Positions 6,325 to 15,068 of a DNA stretch of 33,209 nt are shown here, piece after piece. Position 1 is the first letter of the stretch, and each line of letters starts with the position of its first letter. This DNA comes from an uncultured Gemmatimonadota bacterium (GTDB lineage Bacteria > Latescibacterota > UBA2968 > UBA8231), in contig CAITNQ010000105.1 in the NCBI GenBank assembly GCA_903893785.1, forward strand, positions 1-33,209, read 5' to 3'. A program made the translations under genes and the position numbers. A model generated the notes under the pieces. The model did not search any database. It was not told the DNA's origin and saw only the letters and a program-made list of their open reading frames with translations.

Positions 6325-9225
6325 TCATGGCCACACCCAGCGGCTGTCCCGGTATTCGTCGTCCAGGCTGTCATAGCAGGCGTCCAGGACCCATGGCAGG
6401 CCCCGAGCCGGTGCCAGCGGCGCCAGATCGACGGGCTGACGATGGAACGGTTCGTGAGCGTCGTAGACCTGACCGAACGCATCGCGCCCGGGGGCTGCCA
6501 GTAGGACCAGGCTCAGATCGCCGCCCGCAGCGGCCAGTAGCTCGGACAGGGGCTCGGCCGGCTCGGTCATGGCCCAGTGCCCCAGGTGCAGGGCGAAGCG
6601 CAGGTTGCCGCAGGCCGCCTGGCGCACCAGGGCCAGCGCGTCGGTCGCACGCCAGAGCCCGCGCGGTCCTTTGCGCGGTTGGTGGTGCAGGTGGAAGCAC
6701 ACGCTGCGGTTGGCGGGTCGGCGACACAGATCTTGAAGGCCGGCCAGCAGCGCCGCGTGCGCCTGGTCGCCGTCCAGATGGTTCTCTGGACCGCGGTGGA
6801 GGCCCAGGATGGCGTCCTGACCGCCCAACTGCACCAGCTTGGCCAGCACCTCGTCCATCTGCGCCACGGTGGCCTGGTACCGCGGCGGGTACGCGTCGAT
6901 CAGGGTCAGACCCGGGTATTGGTTCAGGCCGGAGCTGAAGTCCACCGCCAGACGCACCCCCTGCCGGAGCAACCAGTCGCGCTCGCGCCCCAACTGATGC
7001 GGGTCGCGGTGCAGCAGCCAGGTCCAGTCGATCTTGACGCCGTCAAAGTGCTGGAAGAACGTGGGCCGCGCCAGGATCTGGGTCTGGATGGGCGTCGCCC
7101 CCCGCAGGGCCAACCAGCGGCCCTGGGGCCGCGGCGGCGGGGCGGCCGGCGGTAGGCAGACCACCGGATCATGGCTCAGTTGCACCTGGAACAGACGCAC
7201 GCTGCCCCCGGCAATGCGGTCCGGGCCATCGGCGCCCGCGTCGGGATTGGCGCCCCCACCCGGCCAGTACCCCGGCGCCCCTTCGTCGCCGCGGCCCAGC
7301 GGCACTTCAGCCACCTCCAAGGCACCGCCGTGGCGCGGTGCCAGACGCAGGGCCGTCTGGTGCAGGTTGTTGTTGCACACCCCCACGGTGTACTCACCCG
7401 GGCCGCGGCGGCACGTGACCCAGGCCAGGTCGGCAGGCAGGACGAACACCTGCTGGGCCGACACCTCGGCAGCCAGCAGCGCGGCGACGTGGTCCAGCAG
7501 CACAAAGGGTGCGGGCAAGGGTTGGTCCACACCGGTAACCGGCAGGCCGGTGTAGCGTGGTGTGTCGTTCAGTCCCATGGGCGCCAGGCACACCACGAAA
7601 CGGCCGGCTCCCCACGCGACCTCGATGGCGACCGGGGCCCCGTCGACGCGGGCCAGTACCCTGGTGGCCGTCGGCGCGGCGGTGAGTTCGTAACGCGACC
7701 AGGCCGAGGGTTCGGGCGTCTCGTGACCGTCGGGCCAGGACACCGTGACCCCGGCCGGCACCGGCACGGGCCCGGCCCCCAGGGCCAGGCCGGGCACCAG
7801 GCCCACCGCCGGCGCCCCGGTGACCCAGACGCAGCCACCGGCGTGGACGCGGTCACGCAACCGGTCACGGATCTCCAGCCCGGGCTGCAGTTCGCCGGCG
7901 ACGACGATCAGCCCGTACTGGCCCAAGACCCACTCGGGCGCATCGCTGAGCAGGCAGTCGGCCATGTCCCCGAAGGGCGTGGGGGCTAGGAAGCCGCGCT
8001 CATCGTGGTAGTAGCTGGCGTCCTCGTAACCGGGGTACAGGGTGCCCAGAACACCGTGCGTGAGCCAGTCGCCAGGCCCCCAGGGCAGGCTGCCCCAACG
8101 CTGGAAAAGGGCACTGGTGTACAGGTGGCGAGGCGGGCTCCAGCCGGCGAAGAAGTCCAGCAGCAGGGCCACCGGTGCATGCATCACCCCGGGTTGTCCG
8201 CAACGCTCCACCAGGGCCGCGGCCTGCGCCTGGAGGGTGCCGATGGGGGTCAACTCGTATTCCTCGGGGCCGCTGGCTTCGGTGTGGCCGCCGACGACCA
8301 GATTGCCCGCCTGGTGCCGCCGTTTGGGCCGCAGCCAACCGCTCTCGAAGCCGATGGCCACGCAGTTGTACAAGTAGTGGGTGTACAGCAGGCGCTTGAG
8401 CAGGCTCAGGCTGCTGCCGTGTTCAGGGCCGCAATTGGCCTCCACGCCCTGACCGGCCTGATCGACCTCGTACGACTTCCACCCCCAACGGTTGAACACC
8501 GACGCGTTGCCGAACCACGGCACGCCGTATTGACGGCCGGCGCCGCGGATGAAGGCATAGTATACCTGGTTGTTGGGCAGGGCCTGGGCGGTCTCGGCGC
8601 CAATCAGGACGTGGTTGCCTTCCTTGAGGAAGTAATGGCCGAAGGACAGCGACACCAGGGTCGACAGATGGTTGCCCAGATCGTCGCCCAGCTGCTGAAA
8701 ATGGCGCTGGAAGTTGAGGTACTGGGCCAGCCCGTCCGGACCATTGGGGCATTGCTGCGGCGCGTAACCGCCGACATAACGGCCGTCCTGCTCGCCGTTA
8801 TCAAGACCCAGGAAGTGATCGCCAAGGGTCCGCTGCAGGTACTCCACCATCCCCGGCGGCGGCGTGATATGGGACCACACGCCGAACATGGGCGACCCGG
8901 GCACGTGGCTCCACAGGTCAAACAGGAACAGGCCACGACGCCGGATCTCCTCGATCACCTCGCCGACCTGGGGCGACCACAGGAATTGGGTCATGGGCCA
9001 GATGACCCGGCCCAGGCCAAAGGTCTCGGTGTAGCGTTCCAGGTCTTCGCGCCAGGCGCTCTGCGTCAGCGATCGCAGGGTGGTGAACTGCGTGCGGTGC
9101 CCAAAGGTGGCCCAGGTGGGCGGCCGCACGCTCCGGCGCTGCCAGTCGGGGTGGAGCTCCGGCTCGATCAGGCGCGGGTAGTGGGCCGGTGCAGCGGCGC
9201 CGGTGGCGGCGACGGCGGTGCTCAT
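6325..9225 (-). CDS. large fusion: glycosidase-like N-terminus + xylose-isomerase-like TIM barrel
   Basis: Starting at ATG 9225 (CGGAG seven bases upstream) the product is 966 residues. A longer frame reaches 9276, but its extra N-terminal residues are Arg/Pro-rich and unlike protein. Residues ~30-420 are rich in aromatic and acidic residues (HYFLKEGNHVLIGAET, GKSYEVD-type segments) and look like a glycosidase barrel. Residues ~440-560 contain YGLIVVAGELQPG and GGCVWVTGAPA, resembling the glutamine-amidotransferase-like domain found after the catalytic barrel of GH42-type enzymes. A beta-sandwich follows. From ~735 the chain becomes a second barrel (GVKIDWTWLL, GVRLAVDFSSG, CFHLHHQP, RFALHLGHWAM, LSLVLLAAPG) with the look of the xylose-isomerase / AP-endonuclease-2 superfamily. 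It lies downstream of the kinase-mutase-aldolase genes with a 61-bp gap. The fusion call is strong because the frame is unbroken; the domain names are by eye. Confidence 0.7.
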   Translation of the reverse strand: MSTAVAATGAAAPAHYPRLIEPELHPDWQRRSVRPPTWATFGHRTQFTTLRSLTQSAWREDLERYTETFGLGRVIWPMTQFLWSPQVGEVIEEIRRRGLFLFDLWSHVPGSPMFGVWSHITPPPGMVEYLQRTLGDHFLGLDNGEQDGRYVGGYAPQQCPNGPDGLAQYLNFQRHFQQLGDDLGNHLSTLVSLSFGHYFLKEGNHVLIGAETAQALPNNQVYYAFIRGAGRQYGVPWFGNASVFNRWGWKSYEVDQAGQGVEANCGPEHGSSLSLLKRLLYTHYLYNCVAIGFESGWLRPKRRHQAGNLVVGGHTEASGPEEYELTPIGTLQAQAAALVERCGQPGVMHAPVALLLDFFAGWSPPRHLYTSALFQRWGSLPWGPGDWLTHGVLGTLYPGYEDASYYHDERGFLAPTPFGDMADCLLSDAPEWVLGQYGLIVVAGELQPGLEIRDRLRDRVHAGGCVWVTGAPAVGLVPGLALGAGPVPVPAGVTVSWPDGHETPEPSAWSRYELTAAPTATRVLARVDGAPVAIEVAWGAGRFVVCLAPMGLNDTPRYTGLPVTGVDQPLPAPFVLLDHVAALLAAEVSAQQVFVLPADLAWVTCRRGPGEYTVGVCNNNLHQTALRLAPRHGGALEVAEVPLGRGDEGAPGYWPGGGANPDAGADGPDRIAGGSVRLFQVQLSHDPVVCLPPAAPPPRPQGRWLALRGATPIQTQILARPTFFQHFDGVKIDWTWLLHRDPHQLGRERDWLLRQGVRLAVDFSSGLNQYPGLTLIDAYPPRYQATVAQMDEVLAKLVQLGGQDAILGLHRGPENHLDGDQAHAALLAGLQDLCRRPANRSVCFHLHHQPRKGPRGLWRATDALALVRQAACGNLRFALHLGHWAMTEPAEPLSELLAAAGGDLSLVLLAAPGRDAFGQVYDAHEPFHRQPVDLAPLAPARGLPWVLDACYDSLDDEYRDSRWVWP

Positions 9226-9286
9226 GGTCTGGCTCCGGGATGGGCCCCTGCCTGCGGGGGGTGAGCGGCGACGCAATGGCGATGGA

Positions 9287-9952
9287 TCAGCCTTTCATCC
9301 GCGCCAGCAGTTCGCGTCGGTACGCCTCGCTGCCCAGCATGTCCAAATGGGCGCACTCGGCCCGCGTCAATAGCCGGGGCACGCCCACCTGCAGCGCGGC
9401 GTGCTGGATGACGGCCTGCTCCTCCATGGCCAGGGCCCGGAAATAGGCCTCCTTGATCGAGGCCCCCACCGTGAGCGTGCCGTGATTGCGCAGCACGATG
9501 CCGCGCACACCGGGCGCCTGGACCACCTGCTCCACGGCGGCCGCCAGCTCCGGCGTGGTCACGGTGATGTAGTCCAGGTGGGGTACGTGGGGCCCCAGAT
9601 AGACGTAGCAATCCGGGTACATGGGCCGCAGGTCGTGGCCGGCGGCGGTGAGGGCAATGGTGATGGGCGGGTGGGTGTGGATGACGGCGGTGACCTCCGG
9701 ACGGCGGCGGTACACGGCCAGGTGCATCAGCACCTCAGAGGATGGACGCCGTTGGCCGCGGACGATCTCGCCGCTCTGGATCGACACGCCGGGGTAGTCG
9801 TCCGCCGTGGCGTCGAGGAACGAGAAGCCGCTGGGGGATATCCACATGGTATCGTCTTCGCGGGCACTCACATTGCCGCCGGCGCCGCGCACCAGCCCAT
9901 TGGTTACCAGGGCCTGCGCGGTGCGGATCAACTCGTCTAGCACCTGGCTCAT
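9287..9952 (-). CDS. class II aldolase/adducin family protein (fuculose-phosphate aldolase-like)
   Basis: A 221-residue zinc aldolase. The zinc ligands are visible as His92 and His94 in VIHTHPP and His157 in LRNHG, with Glu73 in SSEVLMH as the catalytic acid/base. The N-terminal GLVRGAGGNVSAR is the phosphate-binding GNxS loop of the family. Length and motifs match L-fuculose-1-phosphate and L-ribulose-5-phosphate 4-epimerase relatives; the sequence alone does not separate aldolase from epimerase. The start at ATG 9952 is set by the ATGA overlap with the stop of the phosphohexomutase gene and by AGGGGAG just upstream, so translation is probably coupled. With an FGGY kinase two genes upstream this fits the kinase-then-aldolase route for deoxy-sugars or pentoses. 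Confidence 0.9.
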   Translation of the reverse strand: MSQVLDELIRTAQALVTNGLVRGAGGNVSAREDDTMWISPSGFSFLDATADDYPGVSIQSGEIVRGQRRPSSEVLMHLAVYRRRPEVTAVIHTHPPITIALTAAGHDLRPMYPDCYVYLGPHVPHLDYITVTTPELAAAVEQVVQAPGVRGIVLRNHGTLTVGASIKEAYFRALAMEEQAVIQHAALQVGVPRLLTRAECAHLDMLGSEAYRRELLARMKG

Positions 9953-11355
9953 GGCTCCCCTGCTTTCTGCCGGGCGTAAAGCGGCGCCAGGCGGGCTCCC
10001 AGCCCCCCCAGGCCACGACTGAACTCGGCGACAATGCGGTCGAGCGCCACCGCGCTGTCGCCCTCGAAGCGAAAGGTCAACTCGGCGGCGGTCACCGAGC
10101 GACGCACCAGGGCCCACCCATCACCAAAGTCGACGCGCACGCCGTCCAACGCCGACTGCGGCCGGGCGGCAAAGGCGTCGCGAACCTGCGCCAACCACGT
10201 CTCCTGCTCGGCCACGGGCACAGGCAGGCGCAGGTCCGGCGTGGCGTAGATCGGCGGCACCTGGCGTCGGGCCGCGGCTAGCGAAAGGCCGGTGCGGGCC
10301 AGGCTGTCGAGGACCCGACAGGCCGTGAACAAGCCGTCATCGCCGCCGGCCAGCTCGCCGTAGAAATAGTGCCCGCTGACCTCGGCGCCGAAAAGGGCCT
10401 GCTTCTCGATCATCCGGGCGCGGATGAAGGCATGGCCGGAGCGCTGCGCCTCGGGCTGCCCTCCCAGCCGGCGGACTTCGGCGGCGATGCGGTCCGAGCA
10501 CTTGATGTCGTGAACAAAGGTCCGGCCAGGCCATTCGGGCGCCAGGCTCTGCACCAGCACCCAGGACGTCTCCTCGGGACCCAGCACCACGCCCTCGCCG
10601 TCGACCAGCGACACGCGATCGCCGTCGCCGTCAAAGGCAATGCCGATATCAGCCCCCTGCGCGACGACGGCGGCGCAGAGCGCGGTCAGGTGCTCGGCGC
10701 GGGAGGAGTCCGGGTTGCGGGCCCGGAACCGACCATCCGGGACATCGTGGATGGCGGTCACGGCCAGCGCCGGGAACACGGCCCGCAGGATGCGGGCGGC
10801 CGGACCGGCCCAACAGCCCGAACCTGGATCGAGCACAGCCCTGCCGGTCACCGCCTCGGTGCGCCACCGGCGGCCGAGCGCCTGCTCATAGGCCGCTAAC
10901 GGGGCCATGCGGGTACGGCTGCCCGGGCGGGTCGGTGCCCCCATGGCTGCGCCACCGGCCATCAGGCCGCCATCCGTGGCCACGGCCGCAGCCAGGGCCT
11001 GGATCTGGGCCTCGGCCGGCGGGCGCCCGGCCACGGACCACTTGAGGCCATTGACATCCGGCGGGCTGTGCGAGGCCGTCACCACCGCGACGCCAGCCGC
11101 GCCCAGGTGTTGGCCGGCGAACCAGGCCACGGGAGTGGGCACAGTGCCCAAATCCACCGCCGCCGCCCCGCCCTCGACCAGACCATCGATGAGCGCCGCC
11201 AGGAACACCTCGGTGGTCTGCCGCACATCGCCGCCGGCCAAGAAACCGGCCCCGGGCGGCACCTGCCGCGCCAGCCAGTGTCCCCAGGCACGGTAGAGCT
11301 CGGGAGTAAGTTGATCGACCGCGCCGCGGATGTCGCACGCCTTGTACACACTCAT
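9949..11355 (-). CDS. phosphomannomutase/phosphoglucomutase (alpha-D-phosphohexomutase)
   Basis: A 468-residue alpha-D-phosphohexomutase with all four family signatures in order: the phosphoserine loop TASHSP at 93-98 (Ser95), the Mg-binding loop DGDGDR at 242-247, a sugar-specificity segment EVSGHYFYG, and a C-terminal phosphate-binding domain. It interconverts hexose-1- and hexose-6-phosphates. The active-site loop reads TASHSP rather than the commoner TASHNP. Glu-Val-Ser-Gly-His in the sugar loop is typical of enzymes accepting mannose and glucose phosphates. GGGGGA precedes ATG 11355. The gene lies 12 bp after the FGGY kinase stop and overlaps the aldolase start by four bases, placing it inside the sugar operon. 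Confidence 0.93.
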   Translation of the reverse strand: MSVYKACDIRGAVDQLTPELYRAWGHWLARQVPPGAGFLAGGDVRQTTEVFLAALIDGLVEGGAAAVDLGTVPTPVAWFAGQHLGAAGVAVVTASHSPPDVNGLKWSVAGRPPAEAQIQALAAAVATDGGLMAGGAAMGAPTRPGSRTRMAPLAAYEQALGRRWRTEAVTGRAVLDPGSGCWAGPAARILRAVFPALAVTAIHDVPDGRFRARNPDSSRAEHLTALCAAVVAQGADIGIAFDGDGDRVSLVDGEGVVLGPEETSWVLVQSLAPEWPGRTFVHDIKCSDRIAAEVRRLGGQPEAQRSGHAFIRARMIEKQALFGAEVSGHYFYGELAGGDDGLFTACRVLDSLARTGLSLAAARRQVPPIYATPDLRLPVPVAEQETWLAQVRDAFAARPQSALDGVRVDFGDGWALVRRSVTAAELTFRFEGDSAVALDRIVAEFSRGLGGLGARLAPLYARQKAGEP

Positions 11356-11367
11356 GCTGTCCCCCGC

Positions 11368-12840
11368 TCAGCCCGCCTCGGTCGCAATCCAGCCACGCTC
11401 GCGCAGCTGGGCCGTGAATCGGCTGTAGAGCTCGTCGTACGCGGCCCGATGCTGCGGCTGCGGCGGGAAGGAGCGGTCCAGCCGAACCATGGTCGACACC
11501 GCCTCCCAGGGCTGACCGAACAGCGTGCCAGCCGCCGCCAGCACCGCGCTGCCGAAGGCTGACTCGGGGTACGCGGGACGGTGGATCACCCGCCCGGTGG
11601 CATCGGCCCGGCACTGCATCCAGACCGCGCTGCGGCTGCCACCGCCGGTGCTGTACACCTCACCGCCAGTGGTGCCGGCCACCTGGTCGATCACGGCGTA
11701 GGCCAGGCGCTCGATCAGGGCCGTGCCCTGCAGGCCAGCGGCGAACCGCGTCGCCTCGTCGGCGGGCGGCGGCAGCCAGAAGCCGCTGGCTGCGGGCGCC
11801 AGGAAGGGGAAGCGTTCGCCTTGGCGCGCCAAGGGGTACGCCAGGCAGGCCGTGGGCAGCAACGCCGCCGCCGCCTGGTCCAGGGCGGCCAGGTCGCGGC
11901 CGGGAAAAGCGGTCTCGATCCATTCCCCGCCGGTGTTGCTGGCAGCTCCCGGCAGCCAACGACCGCCGGGCAGCTTGTGCGAGTACACCAGGCCCTGAGC
12001 ATGACGGCCCAGTTGCTGGCTGATTCCCTTGAACACCAACGTGGTGCCCAAGGTGGTGTTGTAGTCCCCTGGCCGCCGCACGCCCGAAGCCAGGCACGCG
12101 GCGGTACCATCGGTGGCGCCCGCAATGACGGGCAGACCGACCGGCAGGCCGGTGACTGCGGCGGCCGCCACACTCACCTGGCCCCAGGCGGTGCCGGGTG
12201 CGACCACCCGCGGCAAACGCTCGCGCACGCCAGCCAGGTTCGCCAACCACGCCGGCCAGCTGTTGTCGAGCAGGTCGTAGCCAGTTTTGAGCGCATTGCT
12301 GTAGTCCGAGGTGCCCCAGTCACCCACCAAGCAGGCTTCGATGTAGTCGCCCTGGTGCAGGAAGTGGGCGGTGCGGGCAAACATCTCGGGTTCGTGGCGT
12401 CGCACCCACTCGAGTTTGGCCAGGGCGTATGAAGCCGCGAAACGGTACCCGAGCCGGGCGCAGAAATCCGCCGCCTGCTCGTTGAGCGACTCGGCCTCGG
12501 CACCCGCCCGAGCGTCGTTGTACATGATGGCGTGGCGCACTGGCGCGCCGGATCGATCCAAGCACACCAGGGTCCCCGAGGTGCCGTCCACGGCCACCCC
12601 GCACCAGGTTGCGGCGGGCAGCCCGGCTTGGGCCAGCGCGGCGGTCAACTGCCGCAGCACGCCCGCGGTCAGCTCCCACCAGACGCGCGGGTCCTGCTCG
12701 TGCCGACCGCCCTCGTCCAACCGCCGGGCGCTCTCGAGGCCGACCTGGGCCGTGGCCGCCACCCGGCCATCGCCCCGTACGGCCAGCGCCCGGACGCCGC
12801 TGGTGCCCAGATCGACGCCAATGACAATGCGCTCGTCCAT
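11368..12840 (-). CDS. FGGY-family carbohydrate kinase (xylulokinase-like)
   Basis: A 490-residue sugar kinase from ATG 12840. The N-terminal nucleotide-binding strand is VIGVDLGTSGVRAL (Asp10). HEQDPRVWW near residue 50, GVAVDGTSGT at 81-90, GATDGTAACLASG in the middle and the second ATP-domain signature STGGGSRSAVWMQ near the C-terminus are all classic FGGY features. HEQDPxxWW and the overall length are most like xylulokinase, but FGGY kinases for ribulose, rhamnulose and fuculose are hard to separate by eye. A longer frame upstream of 12840 overlaps the GH127 gene and is not protein-like. The gap to the GH127 stop is 4 bp and to the mutase start 12 bp, so it is firmly in the operon. It would phosphorylate a ketose released by the upstream glycosidase. 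Confidence 0.9.
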   Translation of the reverse strand: MDERIVIGVDLGTSGVRALAVRGDGRVAATAQVGLESARRLDEGGRHEQDPRVWWELTAGVLRQLTAALAQAGLPAATWCGVAVDGTSGTLVCLDRSGAPVRHAIMYNDARAGAEAESLNEQAADFCARLGYRFAASYALAKLEWVRRHEPEMFARTAHFLHQGDYIEACLVGDWGTSDYSNALKTGYDLLDNSWPAWLANLAGVRERLPRVVAPGTAWGQVSVAAAAVTGLPVGLPVIAGATDGTAACLASGVRRPGDYNTTLGTTLVFKGISQQLGRHAQGLVYSHKLPGGRWLPGAASNTGGEWIETAFPGRDLAALDQAAAALLPTACLAYPLARQGERFPFLAPAASGFWLPPPADEATRFAAGLQGTALIERLAYAVIDQVAGTTGGEVYSTGGGSRSAVWMQCRADATGRVIHRPAYPESAFGSAVLAAAGTLFGQPWEAVSTMVRLDRSFPPQPQHRAAYDELYSRFTAQLRERGWIATEAG

Positions 12841-12844
12841 GGTC

Positions 12845-14695
12845 TCAGGTTCCGTCGCTGGCCCGGCCACTGCGCCACGGCGTGCTGGGGCCAAAGGGCA
12901 CCCGGGGCGTGTGCTGCACGGGCAGCCAAGACACGTAGGGCACGCCGGCCTGACCGGCGCTGGCAAAGTCACACAGCGTCAGGCGGGTGCCGTCGACGGC
13001 CGGGACCTGCACCGCGGCGATGGCCGGCAGCCAGCCACCGGCCGTCACGGGCACGGCCTTCAGCCCGCGCGCATCCATGGCCGGGATCTGGTCCGGATCC
13101 ACGCCGTTGAGACGGCGGTCGTAGGCCAGCAGCAACGGGCCGCGGTACACCGACGCGCGGCCGGCGCACTCCTGCTCGCCGGTCCAGTAGTGCAGCGACA
13201 GATCCAGATCCAGCTGCACGCGATCGCCCGGCTCCCAGGTTCGGTCCAGGACCAGGTATCCCGTGGCCGCCCGCCGCACCGCCTTGCCGTTGACCTTGAC
13301 GCGGGTCGACGCGGACCAGTGCGGCAGGCGCAGCTTGAGCGCGAAGGCAGCGGCACGCGAGGGCGTCACCACCAGGTCAATGCGCCCCTTGGCTGGGTAC
13401 TCGGTGTGCTGCTCCAGCTTGACCCGCAAGCCGCGCTCGAGCCGCGCCTCCATCTGGCCCGGACCGTAGTAGTTGAGGCACAGGCCCTGGCCGTCGCGCA
13501 GCAGGGCCCAGTCACTGAGCAGACCGAGCCCGCGGGGCCCGTTGACGCTGCAGCAGTTGAGTTCCGGACTGCCCTCGCGGGCCTGGAAGACAATGTCGTG
13601 GGCGCTGGCGCGGCGAACCCCGTCCATGGGCGTGTTATACGTGCACCACCTGCCCGTGGGCGACAGCAGGCCCAGCGCCGAGTTGAGGGTCGACAGCTCC
13701 AGTTCGTCGGCCACCACCGGGTTGCCGGTCAGGCGCAGCATTTCCACGCTGAGGGCCATCCAGGCAATGGTGCAGCAGGTCTCGATCGCGCCCTGGTGAT
13801 AGGGGTTGCCCTGGGCCTGCTCGCCCGAGGAGAACCCCCCGTTGTTGTGCCGGTCGAGACGGGCAATGCTCCACCAGATCTGCTCGAAGGCGGTGCGGAA
13901 CTCGGTGCGACCGGTCAGCCAGTAGAGCTCGGCCAGGGCCATGATCGGGTGCAGACTTTCCCAGCGGGGCTTGGGCCCCTGGTAGAACTCCTTACCGGCA
14001 AGGGCCACTCGCAGGTAATCACCGGCCAACGGGCCGCTGTCGCCCTGGGCGGCGAACTCCTCCACCAACTGCAGCGCCAGATCCAAGTAGCGCGTCTCGC
14101 CCGTGACGCGGTGCAGCAGACACAGGGAGTGGGCCGGGGCCAGGTTCATCTCTGTGGAGCCGGTATCGACCAACCGGGGCGAACGGCCCCCCAGGAAGCG
14201 CTGGCACAGCAGGTCGCCGAGCCGGCGCGCTGTGGTCAGTGCGATGTCACTACCACTTTCTTCGTACCACAGCAACAACCCGAGCATGATGTGATAGTGC
14301 CCCCAGGCGTCCCAGGTGCCGCCTTCCTGGCCCATGACATTGGGGGCCGTGCCGGTCAGCCGGTTGGCCTGGGGCCAGGGCCCCAGGTACCCGTCGGCGG
14401 CCTGCAGCGAAGCCAACTCGTCGACGAACTGCGCGATCGTGTCGCGGAGCGCGCGATCGCCGGTCAGTCGCAGCACCTGAACCGCACTGGTCAGGTACTT
14501 GCCGGCGAACTCGCCCGCCCACGGCACCAGGTTGCGGTGCGGCAGCCGGTCGCGGTCACGGAGGATCTCCAGCATGGCCGGATTGGCCGCCGGCGCGACC
14601 AGCAGCCACTGGCTGGTGATGCCTTCCAGATAGCGCGCCACCGGGCCGTCGAAGCGGTACTTGGTGGACGCCAGGCGCGAGCACGTCGGATCCAT
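12845..14695 (-). CDS. GH127-type glycoside hydrolase (beta-L-arabinofuranosidase family, DUF1680)
   Basis: A 616-residue protein from ATG 14695. A TTG at 14713 in the same frame is less likely, because AAGGAG lies between the two and sits nine bases before the ATG. The zinc-thiolate site that defines GH127 is recognisable: GE at 291-292, ETCC at 305-308 and NCCSVNGPRG at 380-389. By analogy with characterised members, Cys381 is the nucleophile, Glu305, Cys307, Cys381 and Cys382 bind zinc, and Glu292 is the acid/base. The N-terminal ~400 residues form an (alpha/alpha) barrel and the rest a beta-sandwich. No signal peptide is seen, so it probably acts on imported oligosaccharides. It is first in the tight sugar operon, 4 bp before the kinase. 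Related families GH142 and GH146 share the fold, so the exact linkage is open. Confidence 0.88.
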   Translation of the reverse strand: MDPTCSRLASTKYRFDGPVARYLEGITSQWLLVAPAANPAMLEILRDRDRLPHRNLVPWAGEFAGKYLTSAVQVLRLTGDRALRDTIAQFVDELASLQAADGYLGPWPQANRLTGTAPNVMGQEGGTWDAWGHYHIMLGLLLWYEESGSDIALTTARRLGDLLCQRFLGGRSPRLVDTGSTEMNLAPAHSLCLLHRVTGETRYLDLALQLVEEFAAQGDSGPLAGDYLRVALAGKEFYQGPKPRWESLHPIMALAELYWLTGRTEFRTAFEQIWWSIARLDRHNNGGFSSGEQAQGNPYHQGAIETCCTIAWMALSVEMLRLTGNPVVADELELSTLNSALGLLSPTGRWCTYNTPMDGVRRASAHDIVFQAREGSPELNCCSVNGPRGLGLLSDWALLRDGQGLCLNYYGPGQMEARLERGLRVKLEQHTEYPAKGRIDLVVTPSRAAAFALKLRLPHWSASTRVKVNGKAVRRAATGYLVLDRTWEPGDRVQLDLDLSLHYWTGEQECAGRASVYRGPLLLAYDRRLNGVDPDQIPAMDARGLKAVPVTAGGWLPAIAAVQVPAVDGTRLTLCDFASAGQAGVPYVSWLPVQHTPRVPFGPSTPWRSGRASDGT

Positions 14696-15068
14696 GGGGT
14701 TCGTCTCCTTCAACGGGTGGACGCGGGCCCGGGCGCGGCCCCTGACCCGGTGACGGCGACGCGGCGCATCGCCGCCGGGTCAGACTACACGAAGTCGATC
14801 ATCTCACGGCCGCGGTTCAGCCGCCGCCAGTCCGGCACGGCACCGCGCCGCCCAGCACGCACCACGGCCGCGTCCGCGGCTCAAACGACTGGCCCTCGGC
14901 GCGGCCAACCCTTCCCCGCCCCAACCCGAACGCCAACGTCGGCCAGGTCCCGGGCCCGGGCGCCGCACGGGCAGGTCGCTGCCGCCGTCGCGATCCCCAC
15001 GGCGGCGACGGCCCGGGGGGGCGGACACTTGCCAGGCCCCCTGCCGATCCAATCGCGCTACCGCCTGC
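14696..15068 (-). other. 373-bp spacer before the sugar operon, with a stem-loop
   Basis: This gap separates the polysaccharide deacetylase stop (15069) from the GH127 start. It holds GCCGCCGT (14981-14988) facing ACGGCGGC (14999-15006) across a 10-base loop, and a CCCGGGCCCGGG palindrome near 14949-14960. Neither is followed by a T run on the transcribed strand. The only patch with some A+T lies around 14785-14803 and could hold the operon promoter, but I cannot match convincing -35 and -10 boxes. No coding sequence is supported. Confidence 0.4.

Noticed and set aside
9226..9276. A longer N-terminus for the 966-residue fusion protein
   Set aside because: The added residues are Arg/Pro-rich and the ATG at 9225 has a good ribosome site, so the shorter form is preferred.
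14785..14803. A promoter for the GH127 operon in the less GC-rich patch
   Set aside because: TAGTCT could be a -10 box, but no matching -35 box lies at the right distance.
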